The translations under genes were made by a program, and so were the position numbers. A DNA stretch of 64,000 nucleotides, taken from NCBI GenBank assembly GCA_029834535.1, contig JAQMWT010000387.1, forward strand, positions 1-64,000, in the 5' to 3' direction. The DNA is from Chrysophaeum taylorii (lineage: Eukaryota > Sar > Pelagophyceae > Pelagomonadales > Pelagomonadaceae). This document shows positions 28,088 through 36,600 of the stretch, piece by piece. Within the stretch, counting starts at the first letter, position 1. Every line of letters starts with the position of its first letter. The notes under the pieces are model-generated. The model was not told the DNA's origin, did not search any database, and worked only from the letters and a program-made list of their open reading frames with translations.

Positions 28088-29128
28088 CTACAAGAGCCTG
28101 AGGTCTTTGGTGATGGTGTCGACGGTCGGGGCATCGCCGGGACCGACGGCGAGGACGGTCTCGGTGCCGGGGGCCACCTCGGTGCGGCCGGCGTCCGAGA
28201 CGACAAAGGCCGGGAGTCCCGCGTTGCGAGCGTCGCTTTGGCGCTGGGCGAGGAAGGTCGCGTCGGCGGTGGGCGGGGAGCGCGCGACGACGACCTTCTC
28301 GCCGGCGTCGACCCAGCGTAGCGCGACGTCCGGCGTCATCTCCAGCGCCGCGCGGTAGGCGCCCAGGGCAGCGTGGCAGGACTGCGCGGCGATCTTCCCA
28401 GGGCTCATCGAAATGTCCGAGCGGACGACCAAAACCATCTTGATGTCTTGGTCGTCGTCGTCGTCTTCGCGGAAGAGCAGGTCCATCGCGGCCTCGACCG
28501 AGGCGCAGCCTGCGTCGACCGCCTCTCTCGCCCGCTTGGCGTCGACCCCCAGCGACAGCAAGTCGTCGAGGAGCGAGGGGCGCCTCGCGAGGATAGTGCG
28601 GAGGCACCGGAGCGTCTCGAGCTGTCGTGATTCAGGCACGGCGTCGAAGGGCGGCGTGTGCACGAAGAGCGTGGGTCGGCCCGCGCGCTTTCGGAGAGAC
28701 TTGAAGTAGAGGTAATTGCACACGAAGCGGCCCGGATCCTCCGAGACGGCGACGTCGTGGCCTTGCGCGCGAAGCTCGGCGACGATGGCCTCGACGTCGA
28801 GCGGCGACGCGACCTTGGGCTCGAAGCCGCTCTCGATTTCCCCGGCTACGGGCTGCGCCCCGCGCTCGTCGGGCACGCGGAAGGAGGTTTCGTTGTAGGC
28901 GGCGGCCTCGAGCATGATGCGCTCCGACTGGGACGCGACCCCCAGGTGCACCACGATATCGCTGTCGGCGGCTGTGGCGACGATTTCGTCGCACGCTGCC
29001 ATCGACACCTCCACCACGGCGCACGAGGACCCCTCGAGCTTCCCGCAGGCCTCGGCGAGCACCGCCGTCGGGTTGGAGTCCACACGATCCTCCCCACTTC
29101 CGAACGACGAAAACCCCGTCCAGAACAT
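28088..29128 (-). CDS. Pyroglutamyl-peptidase I / UBA / peptidyl-tRNA hydrolase 2 fusion protein
   Basis: 346 residues, one exon. Residues 1-180 match pyroglutamyl-peptidase I (cysteine peptidase family C15): WTGFSSFG at the start and a catalytic triad read as E74, C137 (RFVCNYLYF) and H157 (LFVHTPPF). Residues about 184-220 resemble a UBA domain. Residues 229-346 are Pth2: KMVLVVRSDISMSPGKIAAQ then SCHAALGAY, ending in DAGRTEVAPGTETVLAVGP. The first half removes N-terminal pyroglutamate from peptides; the last releases peptidyl-tRNA; the UBA would bind ubiquitin (family knowledge). The acid run between UBA and Pth2 acts as linker. The frame is continuous with no sign of two joined genes. Divergent from the SDR gene, 61 bp between ATGs. 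Confidence 0.9.
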   Translation of the reverse strand: MFWTGFSSFGSGEDRVDSNPTAVLAEACGKLEGSSCAVVEVSMAACDEIVATAADSDIVVHLGVASQSERIMLEAAAYNETSFRVPDERGAQPVAGEIESGFEPKVASPLDVEAIVAELRAQGHDVAVSEDPGRFVCNYLYFKSLRKRAGRPTLFVHTPPFDAVPESRQLETLRCLRTILARRPSLLDDLLSLGVDAKRAREAVDAGCASVEAAMDLLFREDDDDDQDIKMVLVVRSDISMSPGKIAAQSCHAALGAYRAALEMTPDVALRWVDAGEKVVVARSPPTADATFLAQRQSDARNAGLPAFVVSDAGRTEVAPGTETVLAVGPGDAPTVDTITKDLRLL

Positions 29129-29161
29129 GACAATCTTCTCGTCGAGGCTCGAGAGATTCAG

Positions 29162-29183
29162 ATAATATCCCCCCGGATATTAT
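29162..29183. promoter_or_regulatory. Perfect inverted repeat in a 61-bp divergent promoter
   Basis: ATAATATCC (29162-29170), four C, then GGATATTAT (29175-29183): a perfect 9-bp dyad. It is AT-rich within a GC-rich region, in the short gap between the fusion gene and the SDR gene. It could be a shared regulator site or a core promoter element for both. Function is inferred. Confidence 0.55.
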
Positions 29184-29189
29184 TATCGG

Positions 29190-30032
29190 ATGGCGGCGGC
29201 GGCGGCGGCGGCGGCGGCTCGCCGCCTGAGCGGCAAGGTCTGCGTGATCACGGGGTCTGCGGGGGGGCTTGGGAAAGCGTCGTCCATCCTTTTCGCGCGC
29301 GAGGGGGCGCGCGTGGTGTGCGCCGACCTCGACAAGGCAGGCGCCGAGGACACGGCCGAGAGGATCGCGCGCGGCGGGGGGTCCGCGATCGCGACCGGGG
29401 TCGACGTCTCAAAGCCGAGCGAGGTCGAGGCGATGATTTCTCTCGCCGAGCGCGAATTCGGCGCCGTCCACGTCGTCTTCAATAACGCGGGTATCATGCT
29501 CGGCGCCGACGACGACGCCGTCGCGACGAGCGACGAGGTATGGGACCGAACCTTCGAGGTCAACGTCAAGGGCTGCTGGTACGGCGCCAAGTACGGCGTC
29601 CCGGCGCTCCGGCGGGCCGGGGGTGGCTCGATCGTCAACACGGCCTCGTTCGTCTCGATCCTCGGCGCCGCGACCCCGCAGCTCGCGTACACCGCTTCCA
29701 AGGGCGCCGTCCTCGCCATGACCCGAGAGCTCGCCGTCGTCCACGCGCGCGAAAATATTCGCGTCAACGCGCTCTGCCCGGGCCCGCTCAACACCCCGCT
29801 CCTCCAAGAGTTTCTCGACACTCCGGCCAAAGCCCGACGCCGACTCGTCCACGTGCCGATGGGTCGCTTCGGCGAGGCTGCGGAAATGGCCAAAGCTGCC
29901 CTCTTCTTGGCGAGCGACGACGCCTCCTACGTCACCGGCTCGTCCTTTCTCGTCGACGGCGGCATCACCGCCGCCTACGTCACTCCCGAGACCCCCTGGG
30001 TCGACCCCTTCGGCGGACCCAAGGACCTCTAA
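29190..30032 (+). CDS. Short-chain dehydrogenase/reductase (classical SDR)
   Basis: 280 residues. The nucleotide-binding TGSAGGLG is at 21-28, an acidic residue follows beta-2 (ADLD at 45-48, favouring NAD), NNAG at 98-101, and the catalytic S153, Y167 and K171 (YTASK). The C-terminal FLVDGG is typical of the FabG-like classical SDRs. The N-terminus begins with a run of nine Ala encoded by a GCG repeat. Substrate is unknown. The next gene is convergent, and its stop is only 35 bp away inside an (ATC)n tract. Confidence 0.92.
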   Translation: MAAAAAAAAARRLSGKVCVITGSAGGLGKASSILFAREGARVVCADLDKAGAEDTAERIARGGGSAIATGVDVSKPSEVEAMISLAEREFGAVHVVFNNAGIMLGADDDAVATSDEVWDRTFEVNVKGCWYGAKYGVPALRRAGGGSIVNTASFVSILGAATPQLAYTASKGAVLAMTRELAVVHARENIRVNALCPGPLNTPLLQEFLDTPAKARRRLVHVPMGRFGEAAEMAKAALFLASDDASYVTGSSFLVDGGITAAYVTPETPWVDPFGGPKDL

Positions 30033-30067
30033 AGTTCGTTTACGAAGCATCATCATCATCATCATCA

Positions 30068-33000
30068 TCAAGAGCCGAGGAGTATTAATGTAGCGCGGCG
30101 GAGTTCGGCATCGATGGCCGACCGGAGCGCGAGGAGGGCCTCGACGCGGGCTTCGGCGTCGTCGACGGGGAGGCCCGCGGCGACGTCGGGATAGTCCAAG
30201 GTGAGGTTCGCGGTGTTGGAGGGCTCCTTGGCTGTCGCCAGGAGGTCGGCAGCACACTGGGGATCGCGATGCTTGAAGGCGTGGGGGAGGCGGGTGGCCG
30301 CCGTCTCGCAGATAGCGGCTGCTATGCTGGGTGCGTCGTCGAGCGCCGCGCCGCGGATCTCGGCGTACACCTCGGCGTCGGTGCCCATGTTCTTCTCGAT
30401 GATGGCCAAGCCACCCGTTGCCGCGGGCGGCGTGACGATGGCGAGGCCGCAACCCCACGCATCGTTGCATTCGCTGTCGCCGAGCGCGCGGTCGGCGACG
30501 AGGTTGACGACGTCGTAGCCCAGGCGACGAAGCGTCGAGGGCGTCTTGGCAGCGCCGAGCGCGAGGCCGCCCGTATCGTGGAGGATTGCGACGCCCGTGG
30601 GTGCGAGGAGCTCGATCCAGCCTAGCGCGTCGCGGAGGGAACCGGCGTACGAGTGGTCGGCATCGACGACGAGGAGGTCGATCGCTGCTTCTCGTCGGAA
30701 CGAGTCGCGCGCCTCGTCGGTCGTTTTCTTCCACACCTCGACCTCGGGGTAAAGCGCGCGAAACGGCGACTGGATGCCACCGCCGTCCTCGTCAAAGTAG
30801 TCGGGTGAGCCGTCGTTGGAACCCCCCTTATCGACGAGGACGGTACGTGCCGTGTCGCCGAGACCGGCGTCGAGCTGTGCCTGTCGCACGAGCGACGGCA
30901 CGAAGCCGCCGCCCGAGCCGAGCACGACCGCGAGAGAAGCTCGCTGCGCGTAGGCCATGGCGTAGTAGACAGCGCCGGTTCCAAGAAACCCGCCAGGCCG
31001 CGCGCCATGGGAGTCGGCGTACTTGAGCCCCGCCAACGTGTCGCTCAGCCGCGCGGCAAGCATCGCGCGGGCGGGCCGTCGGACGTAGAGCGTCACCGTC
31101 GACAACGGCGAGAGCTCGCGGCCGTCGCCGACGAGACGTGCCCCGAGGACGCACCGTGCGCCGGCCTCGCAGCGGTCGAGGTCCACCCGGAGGTCGTAGG
31201 TCCCCGGCCACGCGATGTTATCGGTGATGCGCAGCCACGCGTCACCAACACGGTTGTTTTTTCCGCCGACGTCGAGCTGGACGAGCTCGAGCGCGCAGTC
31301 GTTGTCGTCGTCGTCGTCGGGTGCGAGCTGATCCTCCGGCTTCCCGAGAGCCTTGCCACAGAGCACAAACAGCGCCTTGTACGCGACGCTCCCGCGGCAG
31401 CTGAGCGCGAACGCGACTTTGGCACCAACAAAGGATGCGGCGGCGTCGGCGGCGTCGACGATGGAACCGTTCCGCGGCGCCGCGAACGCCGCCGTCGCAA
31501 AACCGTCGGCGCCGAGCTCGTCGCGGACGCCACGAGCCAGTGCGAGCTCGTCGATTTTTTTTTGTGATGGTTTTGTTTTGGCAACAAGCGCCGCCGGCAT
31601 GACGGCGCGCATCCAGTCGTTCTCGACGGCATCCAAGACGAGCGTGACGCGCGGCTCGTCGCCGAGGCCGACGAGCGTGTGGCGTTTCATGGTATCAAAG
31701 TAGTGGAGGCGGCCGGTGGTGAGGGTGTAGACTGATCCGATGGTCGCAGCGAAGTCGTCGACCCATTCCTCGAGCTTCTTCTTCTCGGCGTCGCGGCCGT
31801 CACCGAAAAGGTCGTACCACGGCGGGGAGCCGCTTTCGCGCTCGTGGTCCTTGCGGTCGGGCGGCCACGCCGCATCGCTCAAAAGCGGGTTGGCATCGGC
31901 GTAGTCGACGCCCCTGAGGCCCGCGAGGCCAAGGCGCGACTCGAAGGGCGTCGTGAGGAGTAGCGCCTTGGTCGGGTCGTCGACCATCACAGGGATTTGC
32001 ATGCGGCGGACGTCTGGGCGAACGTGGAGGTCCTCGTCGTTATGGAGGCCGTAGGCGGTGAGCGGGAGCCGGCGCAGGAGTCGAAAGGCGACAATCTCGG
32101 TGCGGTTCGAAAACCATTCGTAGATCTTGCCGAGGTAGGGCGCGTCGCGTCGCAGCAAGTCCGCGGGGGCATGCGGCTTGTTGATGAAGTGATCGCGGAA
32201 CTCGGGGGGCAACTCGTCGGCCGAGAGGAGCGGCCTCGCGTGGCCGTACTCGGACGCGTTCCAGTCCCAGTCGGCGGTGACGACCGCGACGTCTCGTCGA
32301 AGAGCCTCCAAGTCAAATTCCCACGGCATCTCGAAAAGCGGGGTCGACGCGACGCCGCGCGGCGCGACGCGCCTCGCGCCGCCCGCGCACTCGTCGTCGT
32401 CGCACCAATCGCGACCGTAGTCGGGTACCTCGCGAAACGGCGCAGAAGCGTCGCCCACCCAGTCCGCCGGCGTCGCGATTGCGGGTACCACGTCGGGCGA
32501 CCACAGATACTCGCCCCGCGGGCACCACGGCCCGCACCCCGTCGTCGATGCAGACGCCGAATGTTTCGTCGTCGCGAGGGCGTCGAGCTCTTCGAGCATC
32601 CGCGCGTCGAGAGGCGCCAACGCAAAGGTGTCCTTGTTTTCCTTGATGCGCGCCGCGCTCGTCGATTTCGGGAGCACGACCAGTCCCTTTTGCTGTGCCC
32701 ATCCAAGCAACACCTGCGCGGGCGTTCTCAGGGCGGCCGCAGCGACGCGCCGGACGGTCGCGTGGTCCAAAAGGTCTCGGGTTCCGCCCGGAGCGATCGA
32801 GCCGTAGGCCTCCACTACGATCCCTCTGTCCCTGCAAAAGGCGACCACGTCGTCGCGAGGGAGAAAGGGGTGGACTTCGAGCTGGTTGACCTCGGGCGGG
32901 ACTGTCGCGTACCGGGCCATTTCTCGGAGGTGGGGTACCAAATAGTTCGAGACGCCGAGGGACTTCACGAGCCCGCGCCTTTGCGCCGCCTCGAGCGCAA

Positions 33001-33430
33001 TCCACGCCGCGCGCCGCGCTTCGAAGGCGCGCCACACGTTCGCCTCGACAGAAATTCCCAGCGCAGCCCACACGGGAATTCCGGTCGCCGCTCGCGGCGC
33101 CGGAAAGTGAACCAGCGCGAGGTCGACGTAGTCGAGGCCGAGGGCTCTCACGGCTCGTTCGATTGCCTCCGGGTCCTCCATGTCGGCGAAGCTCACTTTG
33201 GTCGTCACGAAGATCTCCTCGCGCGGTACCCCCGAGTCGCGCACGGCGCGGCCAACGGCCTCGTGGTTCCCGTAGACCTCGGCCGTGTCGACGTGGCGGT
33301 ACCCCAGCGCCAGCGCGGCCATCACGGCGCGGTAGCACACCTCCCCCGACATGTGGTACGTCCCTAGCCCCAGCTGCGGGATCGTCGTCGTCGTCCCCAA
33401 CGCGGTCGCGAACCATAAGAATAACAACAT
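30068..33430 (-). CDS. Secretory aldo-keto reductase / 2OG-oxygenase-like / methyltransferase fusion
   Basis: 1,120 residues from the ATG at 33430; upstream frame lacks coding character and overlaps the divergent gene. A signal peptide (MLLFLWFATALG) is followed by a complete aldo-keto reductase domain (about 16-290) with the tetrad D48, Y53, K78, H108 and the cofactor block LPKSTSAARIKEN. A Cys-rich link (about 295-350) leads to a domain (about 365-615) with H463-x-D465 and H584 then R594, the layout of 2-oxoglutarate Fe(II) aspartyl-hydroxylase-like enzymes. Residues about 630-800 are unassigned. Residues about 815-1000 form a Methyltransf_24-like SAM domain (AVVLGSGGGF; VVDADHSYAG; AILHDT). 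One open frame runs throughout. The 2OG call is inferred from metal-ligand spacing. Substrate unknown. Confidence 0.8.
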   Translation of the reverse strand: MLLFLWFATALGTTTTIPQLGLGTYHMSGEVCYRAVMAALALGYRHVDTAEVYGNHEAVGRAVRDSGVPREEIFVTTKVSFADMEDPEAIERAVRALGLDYVDLALVHFPAPRAATGIPVWAALGISVEANVWRAFEARRAAWIALEAAQRRGLVKSLGVSNYLVPHLREMARYATVPPEVNQLEVHPFLPRDDVVAFCRDRGIVVEAYGSIAPGGTRDLLDHATVRRVAAAALRTPAQVLLGWAQQKGLVVLPKSTSAARIKENKDTFALAPLDARMLEELDALATTKHSASASTTGCGPWCPRGEYLWSPDVVPAIATPADWVGDASAPFREVPDYGRDWCDDDECAGGARRVAPRGVASTPLFEMPWEFDLEALRRDVAVVTADWDWNASEYGHARPLLSADELPPEFRDHFINKPHAPADLLRRDAPYLGKIYEWFSNRTEIVAFRLLRRLPLTAYGLHNDEDLHVRPDVRRMQIPVMVDDPTKALLLTTPFESRLGLAGLRGVDYADANPLLSDAAWPPDRKDHERESGSPPWYDLFGDGRDAEKKKLEEWVDDFAATIGSVYTLTTGRLHYFDTMKRHTLVGLGDEPRVTLVLDAVENDWMRAVMPAALVAKTKPSQKKIDELALARGVRDELGADGFATAAFAAPRNGSIVDAADAAASFVGAKVAFALSCRGSVAYKALFVLCGKALGKPEDQLAPDDDDDNDCALELVQLDVGGKNNRVGDAWLRITDNIAWPGTYDLRVDLDRCEAGARCVLGARLVGDGRELSPLSTVTLYVRRPARAMLAARLSDTLAGLKYADSHGARPGGFLGTGAVYYAMAYAQRASLAVVLGSGGGFVPSLVRQAQLDAGLGDTARTVLVDKGGSNDGSPDYFDEDGGGIQSPFRALYPEVEVWKKTTDEARDSFRREAAIDLLVVDADHSYAGSLRDALGWIELLAPTGVAILHDTGGLALGAAKTPSTLRRLGYDVVNLVADRALGDSECNDAWGCGLAIVTPPAATGGLAIIEKNMGTDAEVYAEIRGAALDDAPSIAAAICETAATRLPHAFKHRDPQCAADLLATAKEPSNTANLTLDYPDVAAGLPVDDAEARVEALLALRSAIDAELRRATLILLGS

Positions 33431-33517
33431 CCTTCGTTTTCCTTTCGGGGCGGCGTTGTGGGCCGAGAGCCGTTGGACGAACAGTTGATTTTTGCCGCAA
33501 TCATCATCGCACGAGCT

Positions 33518-34353
33518 ATGGCGGAACAAGGTCGTCGGTCCGAGTTGTTTTGCTTCTGTGCGGACGACGAGACCTCCTCGGACACCTTCACGTCGACGTA
33601 CGGCCGCGTCGTGCGCATCCTGATCGTGGGCCCCCAGGACGATTCGTCGAAGAAGGCGGTAGCCCACGACATGAAGACTGGTCGACGCCGGTACTGGGCC
33701 CGGACGCGGGCGGCAAGCGTCGAGTCGATGGTCGCGCGCCAAGACAGCGCCGCCGGGAACCGCATCCTGATTTTCAACGTTATCCCGAACCGTGATCTCG
33801 ACGCGCCGCGCGAATCCTCGGACTGGGAAGCCTACGCGCGCGCGGCCTCCGGCGCCGTCGTCCTCGTCGATGGCACCAAAGCCTCGATCGACGACGCGCT
33901 TCGGTGGACGCAAAAAATCAAGATGCTCAAGGACCTACCTTGCGCGCTCCTCGTCGAAAACGCCGAAAACGTACTCGAAGACGCGAGCGAAGGCGGCGCC
34001 TTCGACGAGCTCGGCGTCGAGAACATTCAGAAAAGGCCTGTGCTCTCTCTTCTCGATACCATCAGCAACAACAAATCTGCTTCAGGCTTCACCACCTCTC
34101 GCGCTTCACCGACGCCTGCGCGCTCAATCCCGTCGTCGGCTTCTTCTTCCGCTCCACCAACTGCGACGAACTCGACGACACCCACGCCTGCGTCGACGCC
34201 CTCGTCACCTCGATCGACAAAACCTATGGCCGTCGCAATTGCCTGGGAGGAGCCCGACCTGCTGGTTCAGAAATCCCCCGTCGCGACACCGTCTCCGGTG
34301 CCTGCTTCTACGTTGCGTGCTCCGACAAAGCTCCAGGCTGCGCCATGCAATAG
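33518..34353 (+). CDS. Divergent Rab/Ras-like GTPase-fold protein with degenerate nucleotide motifs and CaaX end
   Basis: Exons 33518-34035 and 34086-34353 give 261 residues. The 50-bp intron starts with GC and ends CAG. Splicing gives IQKRLHHLSRFTDACALNPV, continuing the G-domain fold, and a C-terminal CAMQ, a CaaX prenylation box of the farnesyl type. The P-loop position reads GPQDDSSKK instead of GxxxxGK[ST]. The DxxG position reads NVIP and the NKxD position reads NAEN, so GTP binding is doubtful: a pseudo-GTPase. The overall strand/helix pattern (RILIVG, ILIFNV, GAVVLVDGTK, PCALLVEN) matches Rab32-like proteins. Divergent from the fusion gene, ATGs 87 bp apart. Confidence 0.7.
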
Positions 34354-35279
34354 TAATAGTAATACAACACATTCGGCGGTGGCACGCAGACTCTCGGCTC
34401 GTTAGGATTCAAGCTACTAGGAACGACGCGGCGATTCTAAAACACCACCTTTTTTGCGATCGTCGTGGCTGGCTATCACCTCTCTTTTCTTTATGATGGT
34501 CTCTCGGAGCGGGAGAGACCCCTCGCCTGCAGCCCACCGCGGCATATGTTTACAATTGCAATTCAAGAACACACCGCCGTCGGCCTCTCGAGACCTTCCT
34601 TACTTTCGCGCCAAAATTATTCACGTGGTGAGTGCCATCTCCAGCACCTCCGGACGGCGGCGGCAGCAGCATGAGGGCATCCGGAAGGCTTCCGCCCCCT
34701 AGGGCGCACGGATTGAGGAGGCTCGCATCGACCAGTTCCGTGCGCGGTGACGCTCAGTCGATTCACGGGGTATTCACGGGCTGATTAGGCTGTCTTGGAC
34801 CTAGCGCCGACGGCGCAGAAGTGGCCTGGTGCCTATTGCTTCGCATTGCTATCTACCCCCCCGGCCGGGAGGAGCACTCTTCCGTTCATAGTCCAACCGC
34901 CGGTTTTGGAGAAAGTGTTACTTATTCTAATTATGGATAGTAATATCTCCCAGGCACGAAAAGCCAGAATGGATGAATTACTTGAGGCGGTTGGATTCTA
35001 TCCAGGGCGTTTTCCCAGCGAAGGGCCACAGGCGCTTGCCACCACCGAATCCTATGGACATCGAACACTGCCGAATTGGACACTGCGGACGGCAGTTTAT
35101 AAATGAATAACCTCTGGTCAGATGACTCCGCTGCGCTCCTCAGCAGACCACCCAGCGTTGTACTGAGCGTGATGGTTGATTATGCGTTTTTGCGACGCAT
35201 GGAATAGAGGCCTTCCTTAATTCCGCGACATGCTCTTTGCGTGGTGCATCACATCATACAAACTACCTTACTATCTAAC
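34354..35279. other. Gene-free stretch
   Basis: No frame with recognised similarity. GC declines from the flanking gene. A short frame at 34795-35106 has no domain and is not called. Confidence 0.6.
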
Positions 35280-35284
35280 TAGGC

Positions 35285-36200
35285 TGCACCGTCTCACGAT
35301 GTCGGCTATTTCTTTTGTCATGGAGTTGAACAGATCATCGACACATAAGTATCTTCGAATGTGACTCGCCGATGGACGAGAGGTCCTCGTACTCGAGCGT
35401 CATGGTAAAAACAATGCGGCGCAGGGAATGCTTTGATGTGAGAGAGGACCAAATCGGCCTTAAATTTTCTCTCAAAGCAAACAGCCCGCCACTCGCCTTC
35501 GCGCCCTTCCACCACGCCCACACCTCGGAGGTCGCTCAGCCGCGCTTTTAAATCGAGGTTGAACCTAGGATATCGCGATTGAGTCGATATAGGCGGTAGC
35601 GCCGGAGACGGAGAAGCGCACTTGTACACGGTGGAGCGCTACAATGAGGCGTACGAGTTTCGCTGGAACGCCGAACTTCGATAGCACTTGCCAGAGTTGC
35701 TTCTGTGGGGCCCTGTCGACAGCCTTGACGAAATCAAGGAATAGAACCCAGGTTTGCATGCCATGCTCACGATGCTTCTTCAATGCCATCTTCAGGGTGA
35801 AGGGTGCGTCGGCAGTCCCCCATTCCAGCCGAAAGCCGCACGACGATTTGTGTTGTAGCTCAGCGGATATGACACAGAGACGCGCGTGTATGATGTTGGA
35901 GACATTCTTTTGCGCGTCCTCGAGCATCATCACGCTGAGATAAGAGTCTGGCTGCAAAAAGTCACCTTTCATCGGCAGAATACCAAGAAGGCCGATAGAT
36001 ATCCTATGCTTCCGTTTGTTTCTCGGACGACCAGATATCATGCACTTCAGTTCTGAGACTCCAAAATTGCCAAAGAAGCCATGCGGAAATCTGGCACGCT
36101 CGATAGGTACTCTTGTCAACAAATTGATCTTGTATGCGCCCTGCGTCGTCAAAACAGAAACATCGTCTCTCTCTGGGAGGCTTTTCTCCCTCGCACCGGC
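35285..36200 (-). mobile_element. LINE (non-LTR retrotransposon) reverse transcriptase fragment
   Basis: Minus-strand sequence matches the fingers/palm of LINE reverse transcriptase: CGFRLEWGTADAPFTLKMAL (around 35830), then VLFLDFVKAVDRAPQKQLWQ followed by VLSKFGVPAKLVRLIVALH (35640-35750). The catalytic block YLCVDDLFNSMTKEIAD appears near 35310-35355 in a different frame. At least one frameshift and missing sequence separate the blocks, so it is dead. Base composition is lower in GC than the genes. The clade is not determined; the wording of the palm block resembles Jockey/CR1-like elements. Confidence 0.85.
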
Positions 36201-36214
36201 CTCACGCAGGCATG

Positions 36215-36600
36215 GCAGGGCGGGAAGTGTCGCATTGGTGCATGAACTTTCCCGGCTAGCTCTCGACACCTTCGTCGTCGAGAAGCTCCAGTGTGCAGAA
36301 CGAGTGTACCAAGGCGGTGGCGGCGAGTTCAGCTACATGTTCGAGCGTGACGTGTGCACGTTCGTGCTCTCGGAGCTATTGGCCAACTGGCCAGCTGGGC
36401 GCGGGCATCAGTGCGCGTGCGCACTGTGCGTGAAAGCATGGTAGGCGATTGTAGAAAACCTCGGTTAGGCACCATGATTCCGCACCGTGAACGAGGATGC
36501 AGAGGATGAGACCGACGCAGATAGTACGCTCGGCTCGAGCAGAGACGTATCTCGAGGCAAAAACGTAGTGACGGAGCGCACCAAAACCCGCTGCCACCTT
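36215..36600 (-). mobile_element. LINE ORF2 C-terminal fragment
   Basis: The minus-strand frame at 36376-36597 reads ALRHYVFASRYVSARAERTI then CVGLILCILVHGAESWCLTE and FYNRLPCFHAQCARAL. This is the well-known post-RT region of LINE ORF2 (the 'LLYGSETW' block and the 'fh..clR' block). It lies 5' of the RT fragment above on the same strand, the reverse of the order within one element. It therefore comes from another copy or a rearrangement. Confidence 0.8.

Noticed and set aside
33431-33913. N-terminal extension of the AKR fusion to a start at 33913
   Set aside because: It overlaps the divergent Rab-like gene, lacks coding character, and would bury the signal peptide that starts at 33430.
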